Source of the DNA: Phycomyces nitens
Lineage: Eukaryota; Mucoromycota; Mucoromycetes; Mucorales; Phycomycetaceae
Assembly: GCA_022702545.1 (NCBI GenBank)
Contig: JAHRBC010000004.1
Span: 4,184,001-4,248,000 of the forward strand
Direction: 5' to 3'
Length of the DNA: 64,000 nucleotides
In this document: positions 55,391 to 64,000 of the stretch, piece after piece
Layout of the letters: each line of letters opens with the position of its first letter
How positions within the stretch are numbered: the stretch's first letter is position 1
The notes under the pieces: generated by a model
The model's database searches: none
What the model saw: the letters and a program-made list of their open reading frames with translations, nothing else
What the model was told of the DNA's origin: nothing
Translations under genes and position numbers: made by a program

Positions 55391-56465
55391 TGCACTCTTA
55401 AAGGTGTCTTGAAGAAGATTCTTGGCACACCACATTCTTTTGCACTTGTAAATGTGGAGTGCTATTGTCCTAGCCGTGCCTCACTGGCCACAATCATTGA
55501 TGACAGGTACGTTGATTTTGTCATCATTGACCAAGAAGTGTCTTTGCTGCTGTTGCTATTATTAGTCAAATAATCTCTTACCTACCCATGGAAAAAGTAA
55601 TTAGAGTATACTCCAAGCTTATCACGTCAAACTTGAAGGGTGGTAGAAATGCCAGTTTGCTTGTTGAGCACTTTGCTGTTCATAGCTTTGTCAGTTCAGC
55701 AAACAGCTCTCAGAATTATCCCAGTACAAGTCAGCCGTCCACATATAATGAAGCAAGTTTCTTGGATCTTCTAGATGGTGTAAGTGCTGCCCAGCTATGG
55801 GAGCCATTCAACTGACATGCCAGCTTGAATGATGATGACTTGGAAGGTGTTAGCAGCCCTGTTGTCAAGAATACTTTGGCAAAGTACTATGTGCGAAACA
55901 GTGGTATGAACAGTATTGAACTTGATGACCCAACGATTGTTGTTGCTTCTCGTCTTTGGAAAAATTCAACCGTACATTCTTCATGTATGTACCGAAGAAT
56001 AAAAAGCGAGACCAGATGTGGCAATCATCATGTGATGTTCACCTGTCCATACAGAAAGTGAGTATTGGTATTAGTCAAAATACAAAATAGAGATCACTCA
56101 CATTTTTTATATTTTTATCTAGCTGTCGCAATATAACTATTCAAAGCTGGTTTGTTGGCACCGTGGAATTTTATTTTGAGCATAAAGAGGTTGATGGCAC
56201 ACTGCACTTTCTGGCATTTGTTGAAGTGATGAAAGAGCATGGTACAGCAGCCCATGACTCATCTGTGCCAATCGTAATACGGCAGTCACACAGCTCAACT
56301 AGACAAACAACCCAGCCAAAATATGCTGTTAATGTGGATGACATTCAGCATCAAGTTGGGCTCATCCAGTACCCTCCGAGTAGTAATCAGTTCTTTATCA
56401 TTGCACCATATTACGTGTTTAATGACAATCTGCGTGTGACCATGGGGAACCTTGCCACTTTATAA
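55391..56465 (+). pseudogene. K2 gene, Tnp2-like C-terminal region
   Basis: Exon 55391-55506 (CTLKGVLKKILGTPHSFALV) joins 55566-55815 across a 59-bp GT-AG intron in frame, giving IIDDSQIISYLPMEKVIRVY. A TGA follows LWEPFN, then the frame continues (NDDDLEGVSSPVVKN) to 56056 and, across an intron of about 67 bp, to 56465. The end, SWFVGTVEFYFEH then HFLAFVEVM, aligns in spacing with the Tnp2 tail GQIQYLFIHKF...HVFAFVRW of E0, so a divergent CACTA transposase C-terminus is likely. The DDE core is not seen. The start of the gene is unknown. Confidence 0.5.
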
Positions 56466-56504
56466 AAATTTTCTTTTTCTTTTTTCTTTCCTTATAAATA
56501 TCAA

Positions 56505-57130
56505 TACCAAATAAAATAAAATAAAATGGCTAATAATGTCAAAAATAAAAATTCGGTTTCAAAAAAACGGTAGCATAACTACCGTTTTGTTCACACAGGC
56601 AAAAAATTATTTTTCTCAAAAATGCGCAACATCTTTAACACCAAATAAAATGCTCATTTCAATAAACAAGGTTGCCTAAAAACTTACGAGCCCTTTCTAT
56701 GGTACTACAACTACCTCATTGCCTGATGAAAAGACATTCCATGCGACTTTTATAATTCGGGATCGATGACATTACCTTTCAACCACAATCTGCAGAGATA
56801 AAGTGCTCTAATAAATATTAATGTCATATAAAATAAAATAAAATGGCTAATAATATCAAAAACAAAAAATTGGTTTCAAAAAAACGGTAGTTATGCTACT
56901 GTTTTGTTCACACAGGTGAAAAATTATTTTTCTCAAAAATGCGCAACATTGTTAACACCAAATAAAATGCTCATTTCAATAAATAACGTTGCCTAAAAAC
57001 TTACGAGCCCTTTCTATGGTACTACAACTACCTCATTGCCTGATGAAAAGACATTCCATGCGACTTTTATGAATTGGCATTGATGACATTACCTTTCAAC
57101 CACAATCTGCAGAGATAAAGTGCTCTAAAA
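56505..57130. repeat. 317-bp tandem duplication in K2
   Basis: Two head-to-tail copies (about 56505-56821 and 56822-57130), each with ATAAAATGGCTAATAAT, an ACGGTAG...CTACCG palindrome and AAGTGCTCTAA. K1 has a single copy (17530-17830). Confidence 0.85.
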
Positions 57131-57192
57131 TCATAAAAAACGGTAGTTATGCTACTGTTTTCGGCACAGCTACCGGTCCTTTCGCCATAGTG

Positions 57193-59571
57193 CCAGTCAA
57201 AGACTGTGTCCTTCTTGAGCAGACAGGTGAGAGGTTGGGCAATGGCGGCATAGTCATGGACAAAGTGACGGTAGTATCCGGCCATCCCCAGAAACATGTG
57301 GACTTCGCTTGTTGAGGTCGGCTGGACCATGGTCAAGACCTTCTCGACATTATGGTCGCAGGGAGACAGTCCTTTCCCTGACACAACATGTCCGAGGTAC
57401 TCAACACTAGACTGGGCAAAAGAGCATTTGCTTCTCTTGAGCCTGAGGTTAGCGTCCTTGCAAGCCTTGAAGACCAGGGCAAGGTGCTTGCAATGGTCCT
57501 CCAGTGTCTTTGAAAAGATGATGATATCATCGATGAAAACGTAGACAAAGTCCCCAAGGAACGGCTCCAAAATAAGGGACATGGCTCTCTGAAAGGTGGA
57601 CGGGGTGGAGGTCAAACCAAAGGGCATCACCGTGAACTCAAAAGTTCCCTGCTTTGTGATGAAGCCCATTCGCTCGATGGAGTCTTCTGCCACTGGCACC
57701 TGCCAAAAACTGCTGGCTGCATCCAAGGTCGAGAAGTAGGAAGCGCCGCCAAGAGAGTCCAAGAGATCATCGATGTACGGGAGCAGAAAAGCATCCTTGG
57801 TAGTGATTTGGTTGAGGCAACAATAATCCACAACCAATCTCAAGGAGCCATCTCTCTTTCGTACAAAGAACACTGGGGAGGTCCACATACCTCAAGAAGG
57901 CCTAATGAGCCCAAGCTCCAGTAACTGCTCAATCTCCTTACTGAGCACCTCCTCCTCTTCCCAAGTCAGACGGTATGGACGAGACCGGATGGGGACACTG
58001 CTGGTGGTGGGGATCTCGTGGGCCAAAACGGACAAGAGACCAAGGCCAGCATTCTCCACAAAGGCGTCTTGATTCGCCAAGACCAGCAACTGGATCTCCT
58101 CAGGGAGGTCCTCCTCTGAGTCAGACACCGTCATGACTTCTTCGTCATAGTTAAGCAACGACTGGGCATCTTGATCCAAGACTGGCATCACTTCAGGCTG
58201 GATCTCTTCTTGTCTAATCATCATCGAAAACACTCCAGGGGCTTCTCCCCTTCACTCACTCATCTCATCCGACTGACCCTGGACTTCGATGAAGCTAGTA
58301 CCGCGCTTGGTGGGGACAATAATGGTTGAGTCTTGCAGTCACAACTGAATGCCATAGGCCCGGCACCAAGTCATTCCCAGAAGACACAGATTGCGGTTGG
58401 AGTCACTGTCCTGGATACACATTGCTTCTGGACAAAGCTTGCCGCCAACTCTGATGGGAACATCCACCGTGATGTCACATGGCTTGTGGGGAACACCGTC
58501 CAAGGAAGATATTGGGAGCTGGTCACCGTTGGGCATCAGGTTCAATTGCTTGGCCAGCACCTTGCTTATCACCGATACGCTTGCTCCAGAGTCGAAAATC
58601 GCCTCGATGACCTGCCCGTTTATCATGATTGGGGCTTTGAGTGGCTGGCTGCGGGCAAACCTCTGGTAGTTGTACTGGTAGCTGTACTTGGTGTCATTGC
58701 TATCATACTTGGCTTCGGAAGCAGAACTGACAATCGCCTCCTCAGAACCCAGGGAAGCCTCCTCTTCCTCCCAGGACTCATTGTCTTCGTTTGAGGAAAG
58801 TTCAAACTTGGACTCTGAATCCCAGGATTCGGAATCGCGCTTTACCATATTCACCATGGCTGAACTGTGCTTGGGGTCCTTGTGGCCATAGATATACCGG
58901 AGACCATCTCGCACATCGTCTTTCGCCCGTCTGTCCAACGACAGCCAATCTGCCATAGAAAGGCCCGAGTCCAAGGACTGGAGGCGCTCCCAAAAGTCTT
59001 TCTTCTTCAACTCTACAGGAAGACGTTGTGGGGGAGCCCTCTTCCTCCTTGACTCCTTGTGCACACCTTGCACCTCCTGTCCGCCACCGCGGACCACACC
59101 TTCAACACCTTGTGCCTCCTGCACACCACCGCAAACCACACCTTCAACACCGTGTGCCTCCTGCACACCACCACCAACAACTGGGAAACCACCATGGGCC
59201 TGGGAGACAAGTGGGCCACCTGGATATCCGCTCTGGATGGGAATTCCTTCCTGGACCTGCACACCGGGCAGAACAAATAGAGCACCTTGTGGTTGAGGAC
59301 CACCTTGCTGCTGGTAACTGTGGACACCTTCCATCAGTATGGGGTAGTAGGCACCTTGGGGACCTTGATGGGTAGGTCTCTCCACCTCCTTCCCCTTGCG
59401 GCCAATGGGGTTGGCTGGTGTCACCTTCTTGGGGGCTCGCTTCTCTGCAGCAAAGACCTCGACAATGTTTACTGGGTTAGAGGGACTAACTCGATTTTGG
59501 GGGGCGGCAGCATCCCTCTCTACTGCCGCCTGTTGGCTTTTCCCAAAGATTGGCCCTGCTTGATGGGACAA
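57193..59571 (-). pseudogene. Element B1 pol (protease-RT), truncated, with stops
   Basis: The 59571-58339 frame has a Gly/Gln/Pro-rich linker with several VQEAHGVEGVV-like imperfect repeats, an acidic stretch and a retropepsin motif (AIFDSGASVSVIS, residues about 324-336). It ends in TGA after CRAYGIQL; further stops near 58258 and at 57889-57891 separate the RT pieces (RPYRLTWEEEEVLSKEIEQL; RLVVDYCCLNQITTK; MPFGLTSTPSTFQ; YVFIDDIIIFSK with the catalytic Asp pair). It ends at K2 just after the connection region (HMFLGMAGYYRHFV). Overlaps the gag frame by about 50 bp. Confidence 0.85.
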
Positions 59572-60350
59572 TCTGGCCTTATGTGGCCCTCCTGGCTACA
59601 ACCAAAGCAAGTAGGAACTCTTCTAGGACCAGGATTCCGGGCTGGGGAAACAACATTAACAGGGGCTTCATTCAACCGGGCACGAATTGCGTCGATGCCC
59701 TGGGCCAACTGGGTGAGCGTGGAGTGAAAAGACTCCGGATAGGTGGACTGGTCAGATGGGGGTGCTGCTGGCCAAGTGCGTCTAGAGACAGACAGAGGTC
59801 CATCAAGTTGGTGTCTTGGGCCAAGCTGCACAACGCGGTACTTCTCTTCAACTAGCTCAAGTTTGCGAGCGGCATTGACAACGGTGTCAAACTCAGTCAA
59901 GGCAGTGTGCTGCTCCAAGAGGTAAGCAATTCGGTCATCGACCGCATGGAGAAAGACATGGATCATCTGAGATTTGCTGTGGATTCTCAGATAGGAGAAC
60001 AACTCCCGGAGATGAAGGGTGAGGTCGTCAATGGACTGGGATGGCAGCTGCTTAATGGTCTCAAGCTCTTGCCACCAAGAGTTCTCTAGGTGTCGGGAAA
60101 TGAACTGCCTTTTAAAGGCGAACTCGAAATCTTCCCAAGTAGTGAGACGCCCTTCGTAGATGTTCCACCAACAGATGGCGTTACCCTTAAAGTGGGAAGC
60201 AGCAACAATCAAGGCCTCCTTATCGGACATGCCAACAGCCTTTCAAGTGCGATCCAAGTGCTAGATCCATGACAAAGGATCGGGCAGGCCAGTTCCGGAG
60301 AAAGTCTCAGGAGAGGACAAGAACTTGGAGATGTTGAGAGTAGTGGACAT
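59520..60350 (-). pseudogene. Element B1 gag, two stops
   Basis: ATG at 60350 (MSTTLNISKFLSSPETFSG). A TAG at 60261-60263 and a TGA at 60243-60245 interrupt it; from 60230 it is open: capsid-like ICWWNIYEGRLTTWEDFEF and KRQFISRHLENSWWQEL, then a CCHC knuckle CFGCSQEGHIRPDC near the C-terminus. About 277 codons. Confidence 0.83.
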
Positions 60351-60437
60351 AGCCAGAAAGATTGATTTTTAAAGAGAAAGAAAGAAAAATATGAAGATAA
60401 AAATTGGTAGAGGATGCTCAACACGTTGTATTTGATT

Positions 60438-60457
60438 AATCCTCGGCACGACCTCCA
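60438..60457 (-). promoter_or_regulatory. Element B1 primer binding site
   Basis: On the minus strand, one base after the LTR, TGGAGGTCGTGCCGAGGATT. It would pair over 20 nt with a tRNA ending ...CACGACCTCCA; a U73 discriminator with a GGUCGUG acceptor fits fungal tRNA-Gln best from memory. This PBS fixes the LTR edge at 60459. Confidence 0.65.
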
Positions 60458-60458
60458 C

Positions 60459-61650
60459 TGATGCGTCTTGAGTTTGTTGTGAGTGAAAACAAGTCAGAAA
60501 AATATAGTAAATTGAATACCTCACGTTGACAATAATGAGGGTGCAATAAAGAATGAATATAACGGGGGTAGAATCACAATTCAAAGACAGCAAGAGGACA
60601 AAAGAAGAGAAAATGAAGAAATAGACAGAGATATATGAACTTCGCTTGGGACAGTGAGATATATTCTTGACAGCAATGGATACAAGGGATAGGAATACAA
60701 ATAGAGAGAGAGAACTAGATAATTTTGCTCAGGACAATTAATCAAGTTGACAGCAAGGTACTGGGAAGTTACAAAATCAGGAAAAAGGGAAAAGGATGAA
60801 AAGAAAAATCAATCTTGGCACGAAGTATGTTTAGGAATTTCTATACAAGACAATTCACTAATTCAGGGACGGAAAATAAGAGAGAGATAACTGATAATGT
60901 TTATTGATTGAAATTTTTGGTCTCTTATATAGACTTCGTAAAATGTTACTTAGTGATAAATGATGAATTGATTAATAATAAAATATAGGAATTGGGTGTG
61001 TGAATGAAAAATAGAACAGTATATGAGATAATGGATAAGGATAATAATGACTTTGGGGGGAGGGGTATGAGATGATAAGACAAAATAAGATATGATAGTA
61101 TGAGAAAATGGGATATACAGTGAAGGTGATAATATAAAAATGGAGGACAAATATGATAAGACAAAATGAGATATGAAAATGTGCGAAGACAATGTAAATA
61201 TGAAGTATGAAGATATGGATAACAGTAATATGATAAAGTGAGCAGTGTGAGAGAAGGGACAGAGATATGAAGGGGTATGAATAAAATGAAGTGCCAATGT
61301 GTGAGAGGGTGTAAAGAGGTAGATAACATGAAGAGAAAGATAAGTGCGCACAGACAGCAATGTGGGGAGAAGGGAAGGGAAGATAGATGACAAAAATAGT
61401 GTACAATGGATAAATATGGAAATGGATAGGAGGGGTTTGAAATGAGAGCGAGGGTGACAAATATGGAAAATCAAAGAAGTGCAGAGAAAAGGGAGATATG
61501 AGAAATAAGGTGACTTGCAAAATGGAGAAAGGCGACATTGCCAAGTTGATCAGGATGCTACGTCACGCTTTCTAGCAGGGAAGACCTTGGAAAAGTCACG
61601 TGAAATGGAGAGAAGTGGGCAAAGCTGGAAATCCTACAACACCCATGTCA
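60459..61650 (-). repeat. Element B1 5' LTR (LTR-B1)
   Basis: 1192 bp, TGACATGGGTGTTGTAG at 61650 to AAGACGCATCA at 60459. LTR-B2 at 550-1551 matches it over about 1 kb. TATATAAGAGACC near 60930 is the probable TATA region. Long minus-strand frames in it (60946-61544) are low-complexity noise. Confidence 0.85.
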
Positions 61651-61654
61651 CAAG

Positions 61655-61800
61655 TGACGCGTGTTGAGTTTGTTGTGATGTGAAAACAAGTCAGAAAATA
61701 TAATAAATTAAATACCACTCATTGACAATAACGATGGTGCGATAGAGATAGACAATAATGGGGGTAGAAACCAAAATTGAACAGCAAGAAACGGACAAGA
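61655..61800 (-). repeat. LTR-B/J 3'-end fragment upstream of B1
   Basis: Ends ...AACTCAACACGCGTCA on the minus strand, 4 bp (CTTG) before LTR-B1 begins, so B1 inserted next to an older LTR of the same group. CACTA C2 cuts it at 61800. Confidence 0.75.
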
Positions 61801-64000
61801 CACTGCAAAAAATATACACTTTCATTTAGAGATATTTCAGTGGAATTAAAGGTACAAGTGTATTAAAATTGAACTCAATAAACTTTTTTATTTTCAACTG
61901 CGCCAGTAGTTTTCAGTCTGTTCTATTGGATAATAAATATGATTTACCTTTTGGTCGTTACATTTGTGTTATAAAAACTATAAAAAAAAGCATATTTTCA
62001 AATGGTTACCCTTTCCTGTTAATTTTTTTAAATACAAAACAACTCAAAATGTCTTTTTACTCAAGCAACGAAGTTGAATGCAAGTGCTCTGTATGCTCAC
62101 CAACTGGCAGAACATTCGAGCTGGTATCAGCCCAAACATATCGCAGACATGTTGCTGATGATATTTTGCGAAGATTACAAAGACAGGATTCATGTATATA
62201 CAGACACAAATAATTTTTTGGCGGAAATTTAATAATATTATATAATATAGCATTGGTCCCTGAAGCAATGGCCATGAATGTGAATGGCAATGTCAATGAC
62301 ATGGAGATTGAGACCAACATCATTGTTGAGACTCATGTTGAATGTATGTATATAATTTTATTAAAAGCTTTTAACTAATTGTTGTCTATAATATTTTGGT
62401 TTTATAGCCCATGAAGAAATGCCAAGCTCACCTTTTGCTGAAGTTGATGATGATGCTGAGAGTGTGGAATCCGTGAATTCTGATACCTTTGAAGAGGAAT
62501 ATGAGACAATTGAAGGTTAGTAAAATCGCAAAATATTTTAAAAAAAATATCAGAGATATTAATTCAATAAATTAAATAGACCAATCCTTTGTCTTTGATA
62601 TGCCAACCAACCCGACCCATCTATTCATTGCCTCCTTTGCTGCGTTCTTCATCTCCAAATACGTTGTCAACTCAGGTGGTGTCATATTGATCAAGTTTAT
62701 TAATGAGGTTTTGGCTCAATTTGGACAATCGTTCCGCCTACCATTGAGTCTGAATGCCCTCTACAATATAACGGGGTTGAATTCAGTAACAAAAGGAGTC
62801 CAACGTTATGTGGCCTGTGGTGAATGCCACAAGATATATTCTGAGTCCGAGATGGTTCCACAGTGCTGTACTTTCAGAAAGCTTTCCAGAAATATGTGCG
62901 AAAATGAGCTTTTCTTGGGGTCATCCAGTAGCTTGGCTCCACCAAAAAGGGTGTACATGTACAACTCGGTCACAAACACCTTGTCTTCTCTCTTCCGCCG
63001 TCCTGAATTTAAGCGCATGGTCAACCATTGGAGATTCAGACAGCAAGTTCCAGACACACTGTTTGATATCTACGATGGAGCAAAGTGGGGTGCACTGAAA
63101 GACTGAAACGATGAACAATTTGTAGCCCATGAGTGGTCTCTGATGCTCACATTGAATATTGATTGGTTTCAGCCTTTTGATGGGGTTGCTTATTCTTGTG
63201 GAGCGATCTACCTTTCAATCAATAATTTGCCAAGAGAGGAGAGGTACAAGAAGGAGAACGTAGTACTTGTTGGTTTGATGCCAGGTCCGAAAGAAGCAAG
63301 AACAAGTGAAATCAATCACTATTTGGCCCCTCTTGTTGTCGAACTCAAGAAATTGTATGGTGGTATCATTATGCCGACCTTCCATTGTCCTTCTGGTGCT
63401 CTTGTTTGTGCAGCTCTTCTTTTGGTTGCTTGTGATATTCCTGCAGCTCGCAAAACATGTGGATTTACATCCCATGCCAGTACAAACGCCTGCCACAAGT
63501 GTAATCGCAGGTTTTCTCGCCTTCCTGGAAATGCTGGAATGGACTATTCTGGGTTCGTCTTCTCAGAGTGGGTGGCTCGAACAGATATTGAAAACCGTCA
63601 ACATGCTGCTGCCTGGAAGAGTGCGTCAAGTGATACTGAACAGAAGAGGATGGAAAGAGAGAATGGTGTCCGCTGGTCGGAACTCCATAATCTTGAGTAC
63701 TTTAATGTAGTTGAGTGCACCATTATTGACCCAATGCATAACCTCTTTCTGGGAACCGCAAAACGTATGATGCAGAAGTAGAGATCAGCTGGCCTGATTA
63801 CCAATAGACACTTGACAGAAATGCAGCAACAGGCTGAGACCATGGTCCTTCCCCCAGACTTCACGCCACTAAGAAAGAAAATTGGAAAGGATTTTCCTTT
63901 CATGAAGGCCGATGAGTGGAGATCTTGGTGCCTGGTGTACTCCCCTGTTCTTTTGCTGGGTCGTTTACCACGCGAGAATCTGGACAACTGGATGTGCTTT
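61801..64000. mobile_element. CACTA element C2 (runs off right edge)
   Basis: Starts CACTGCAAAAAATATACACT, identical at its tip to the right end of C1. Left flanking triplet AGA. It is the same family as C1, read in the opposite direction; the second gene and micro-exon block would lie beyond the window. Confidence 0.9.
62049..64000 (+). pseudogene. C2 Tnp2-type transposase, two stops, partial
   Basis: Exons 62049-62193, 62251-62343, 62408-62515 and 62580 onward have the same lengths as in C1 (145, 93, 108). The frame is broken by TGA at 63104-63106 (C1 has CAA) and TAG at 63779-63781 (C1 has TGG), then continues to the window edge. Core motifs up to DPMHNLFLGTAKRM and the region after it are otherwise conserved. 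Not functional as read. Confidence 0.9.

Larger units (their letters stand above)
53697..57192. mobile_element. K2, CACTAC-ended DNA element
   Basis: Inverted ends CACTACGGCGGAAAAAACGG (53697) and, minus strand, CACTATGGCGAAAGG (57192). 3496 bp, opposite in orientation to K1 and closely similar. It has an internal duplication of about 200 bp (54540-54960) and a 317-bp tandem duplication near its right end. The left flank is CACTA E2, the right flank element B1 pol, with no TSD. 53880-55380 is AT-rich; a possible exon (GELFDFISKERTKAKIKQ) lies near 54920-55027. Confidence 0.65.
57193..61650 (-). mobile_element. Element B1, truncated Ty3/Gypsy retrotransposon
   Basis: Minus strand: 5' LTR 61650-60459, PBS, gag, protease and RT; cut by K2 within the RT-RNase H region at 57193, so RNase H, integrase and 3' LTR are missing. 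Different from F and G: longer LTRs, a different PBS, separate gag and pol frames. Multiple stops show decay. Confidence 0.88.

Noticed and set aside
59028..59375. Plus-strand frames rich in His, Pro and Cys opposite B1 pol
   Set aside because: Antisense of the Gly/Gln/Val repeat linker in B1 pol; no independent support.
57193..60350. RIP as cause of the stops in B1 and other elements
   Set aside because: The paired TGA/CAA/CGA codons point to CpG rather than CpA context, and C-to-T change is not dense enough for classical RIP.

Overview
The window is eukaryotic and looks fungal: short GT-AG introns of about 45-80 bp, Ty3/Gypsy retrotransposons, a two-ORF LINE and CACTA (Tnp2-type) DNA transposons. 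I infer an early-diverging, Mucoromycota-like fungus, but no host protein-coding gene is present to confirm it. Almost every base falls in nested transposable elements; the only non-mobile genes I can support are two tRNA-Phe(GAA) genes (2624-2696 + and 38906-38978 -).

Layout. 1-549: start of LTR element A on the minus strand (LTR 209-549, gag N-terminus running off the left edge), inserted into LTR-B2 (550-1551), which abuts solo LTR-J1 (1558-2613), which ends 10 bp upstream of tRNA-Phe 1. 2766-3094: rearranged LTR-F sequence. 3095-15723: CACTA element E0, with a second CACTA, E1 (4283-10641, TSD ATG), inside its transposase gene. 15724-17458: 3' end of a decayed Gypsy element F2 and an inverted LTR-F holding solo LTR-H1. 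17459-20749: CACTAC-ended element K1 carrying a SINE-like insert. 20750-21661: inverted LTR-G sequences with solo LTR-H2. 21703-38832: Gypsy element F (minus strand, TSD GACA), itself hit by solo LTR-A (21950-22290), CACTA C1 (24416-30480, TSD TCC) and Gypsy element G (33413-38812, TSD CATC). 38988-50834: a LINE inserted at the 5' edge of tRNA-Phe 2 (24-bp TSD), with CACTA element D (39731-46856, TSD TGG) in its ORF1. 50861-52968: three tandem J-type LTRs. 52969-53696: fragment of CACTA E2. 53697-57192: K2. 57193-61650: truncated Gypsy element B1. 61801-64000: CACTA C2, running off the right edge.

Two themes stand out. First, the four complete CACTA elements (C1, D, E0, E1) share one gene plan: a multi-exon Tnp2 transposase, a convergent second gene whose exon 2 is exactly 306 bp in all four and which carries a conserved RPSWRSDE-like motif, and, divergent from that, a block of tiny exons between the second gene and one terminal repeat. 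In E0 six of these tiny exons splice into one open frame of 141 codons. D and C1 look intact for the first two genes. Second, both tRNA-Phe genes carry J/B-family LTRs 10-11 bp upstream and an LTR-F about 70 bp downstream, as expected if these retroelements target Pol III genes.

Most inactive copies carry a few nonsense codons or single-base indels. Several stops pair as TGA in one copy and CAA or CGA in another, which fits CpG deamination. All calls come from reading the sequence; no database search was possible.
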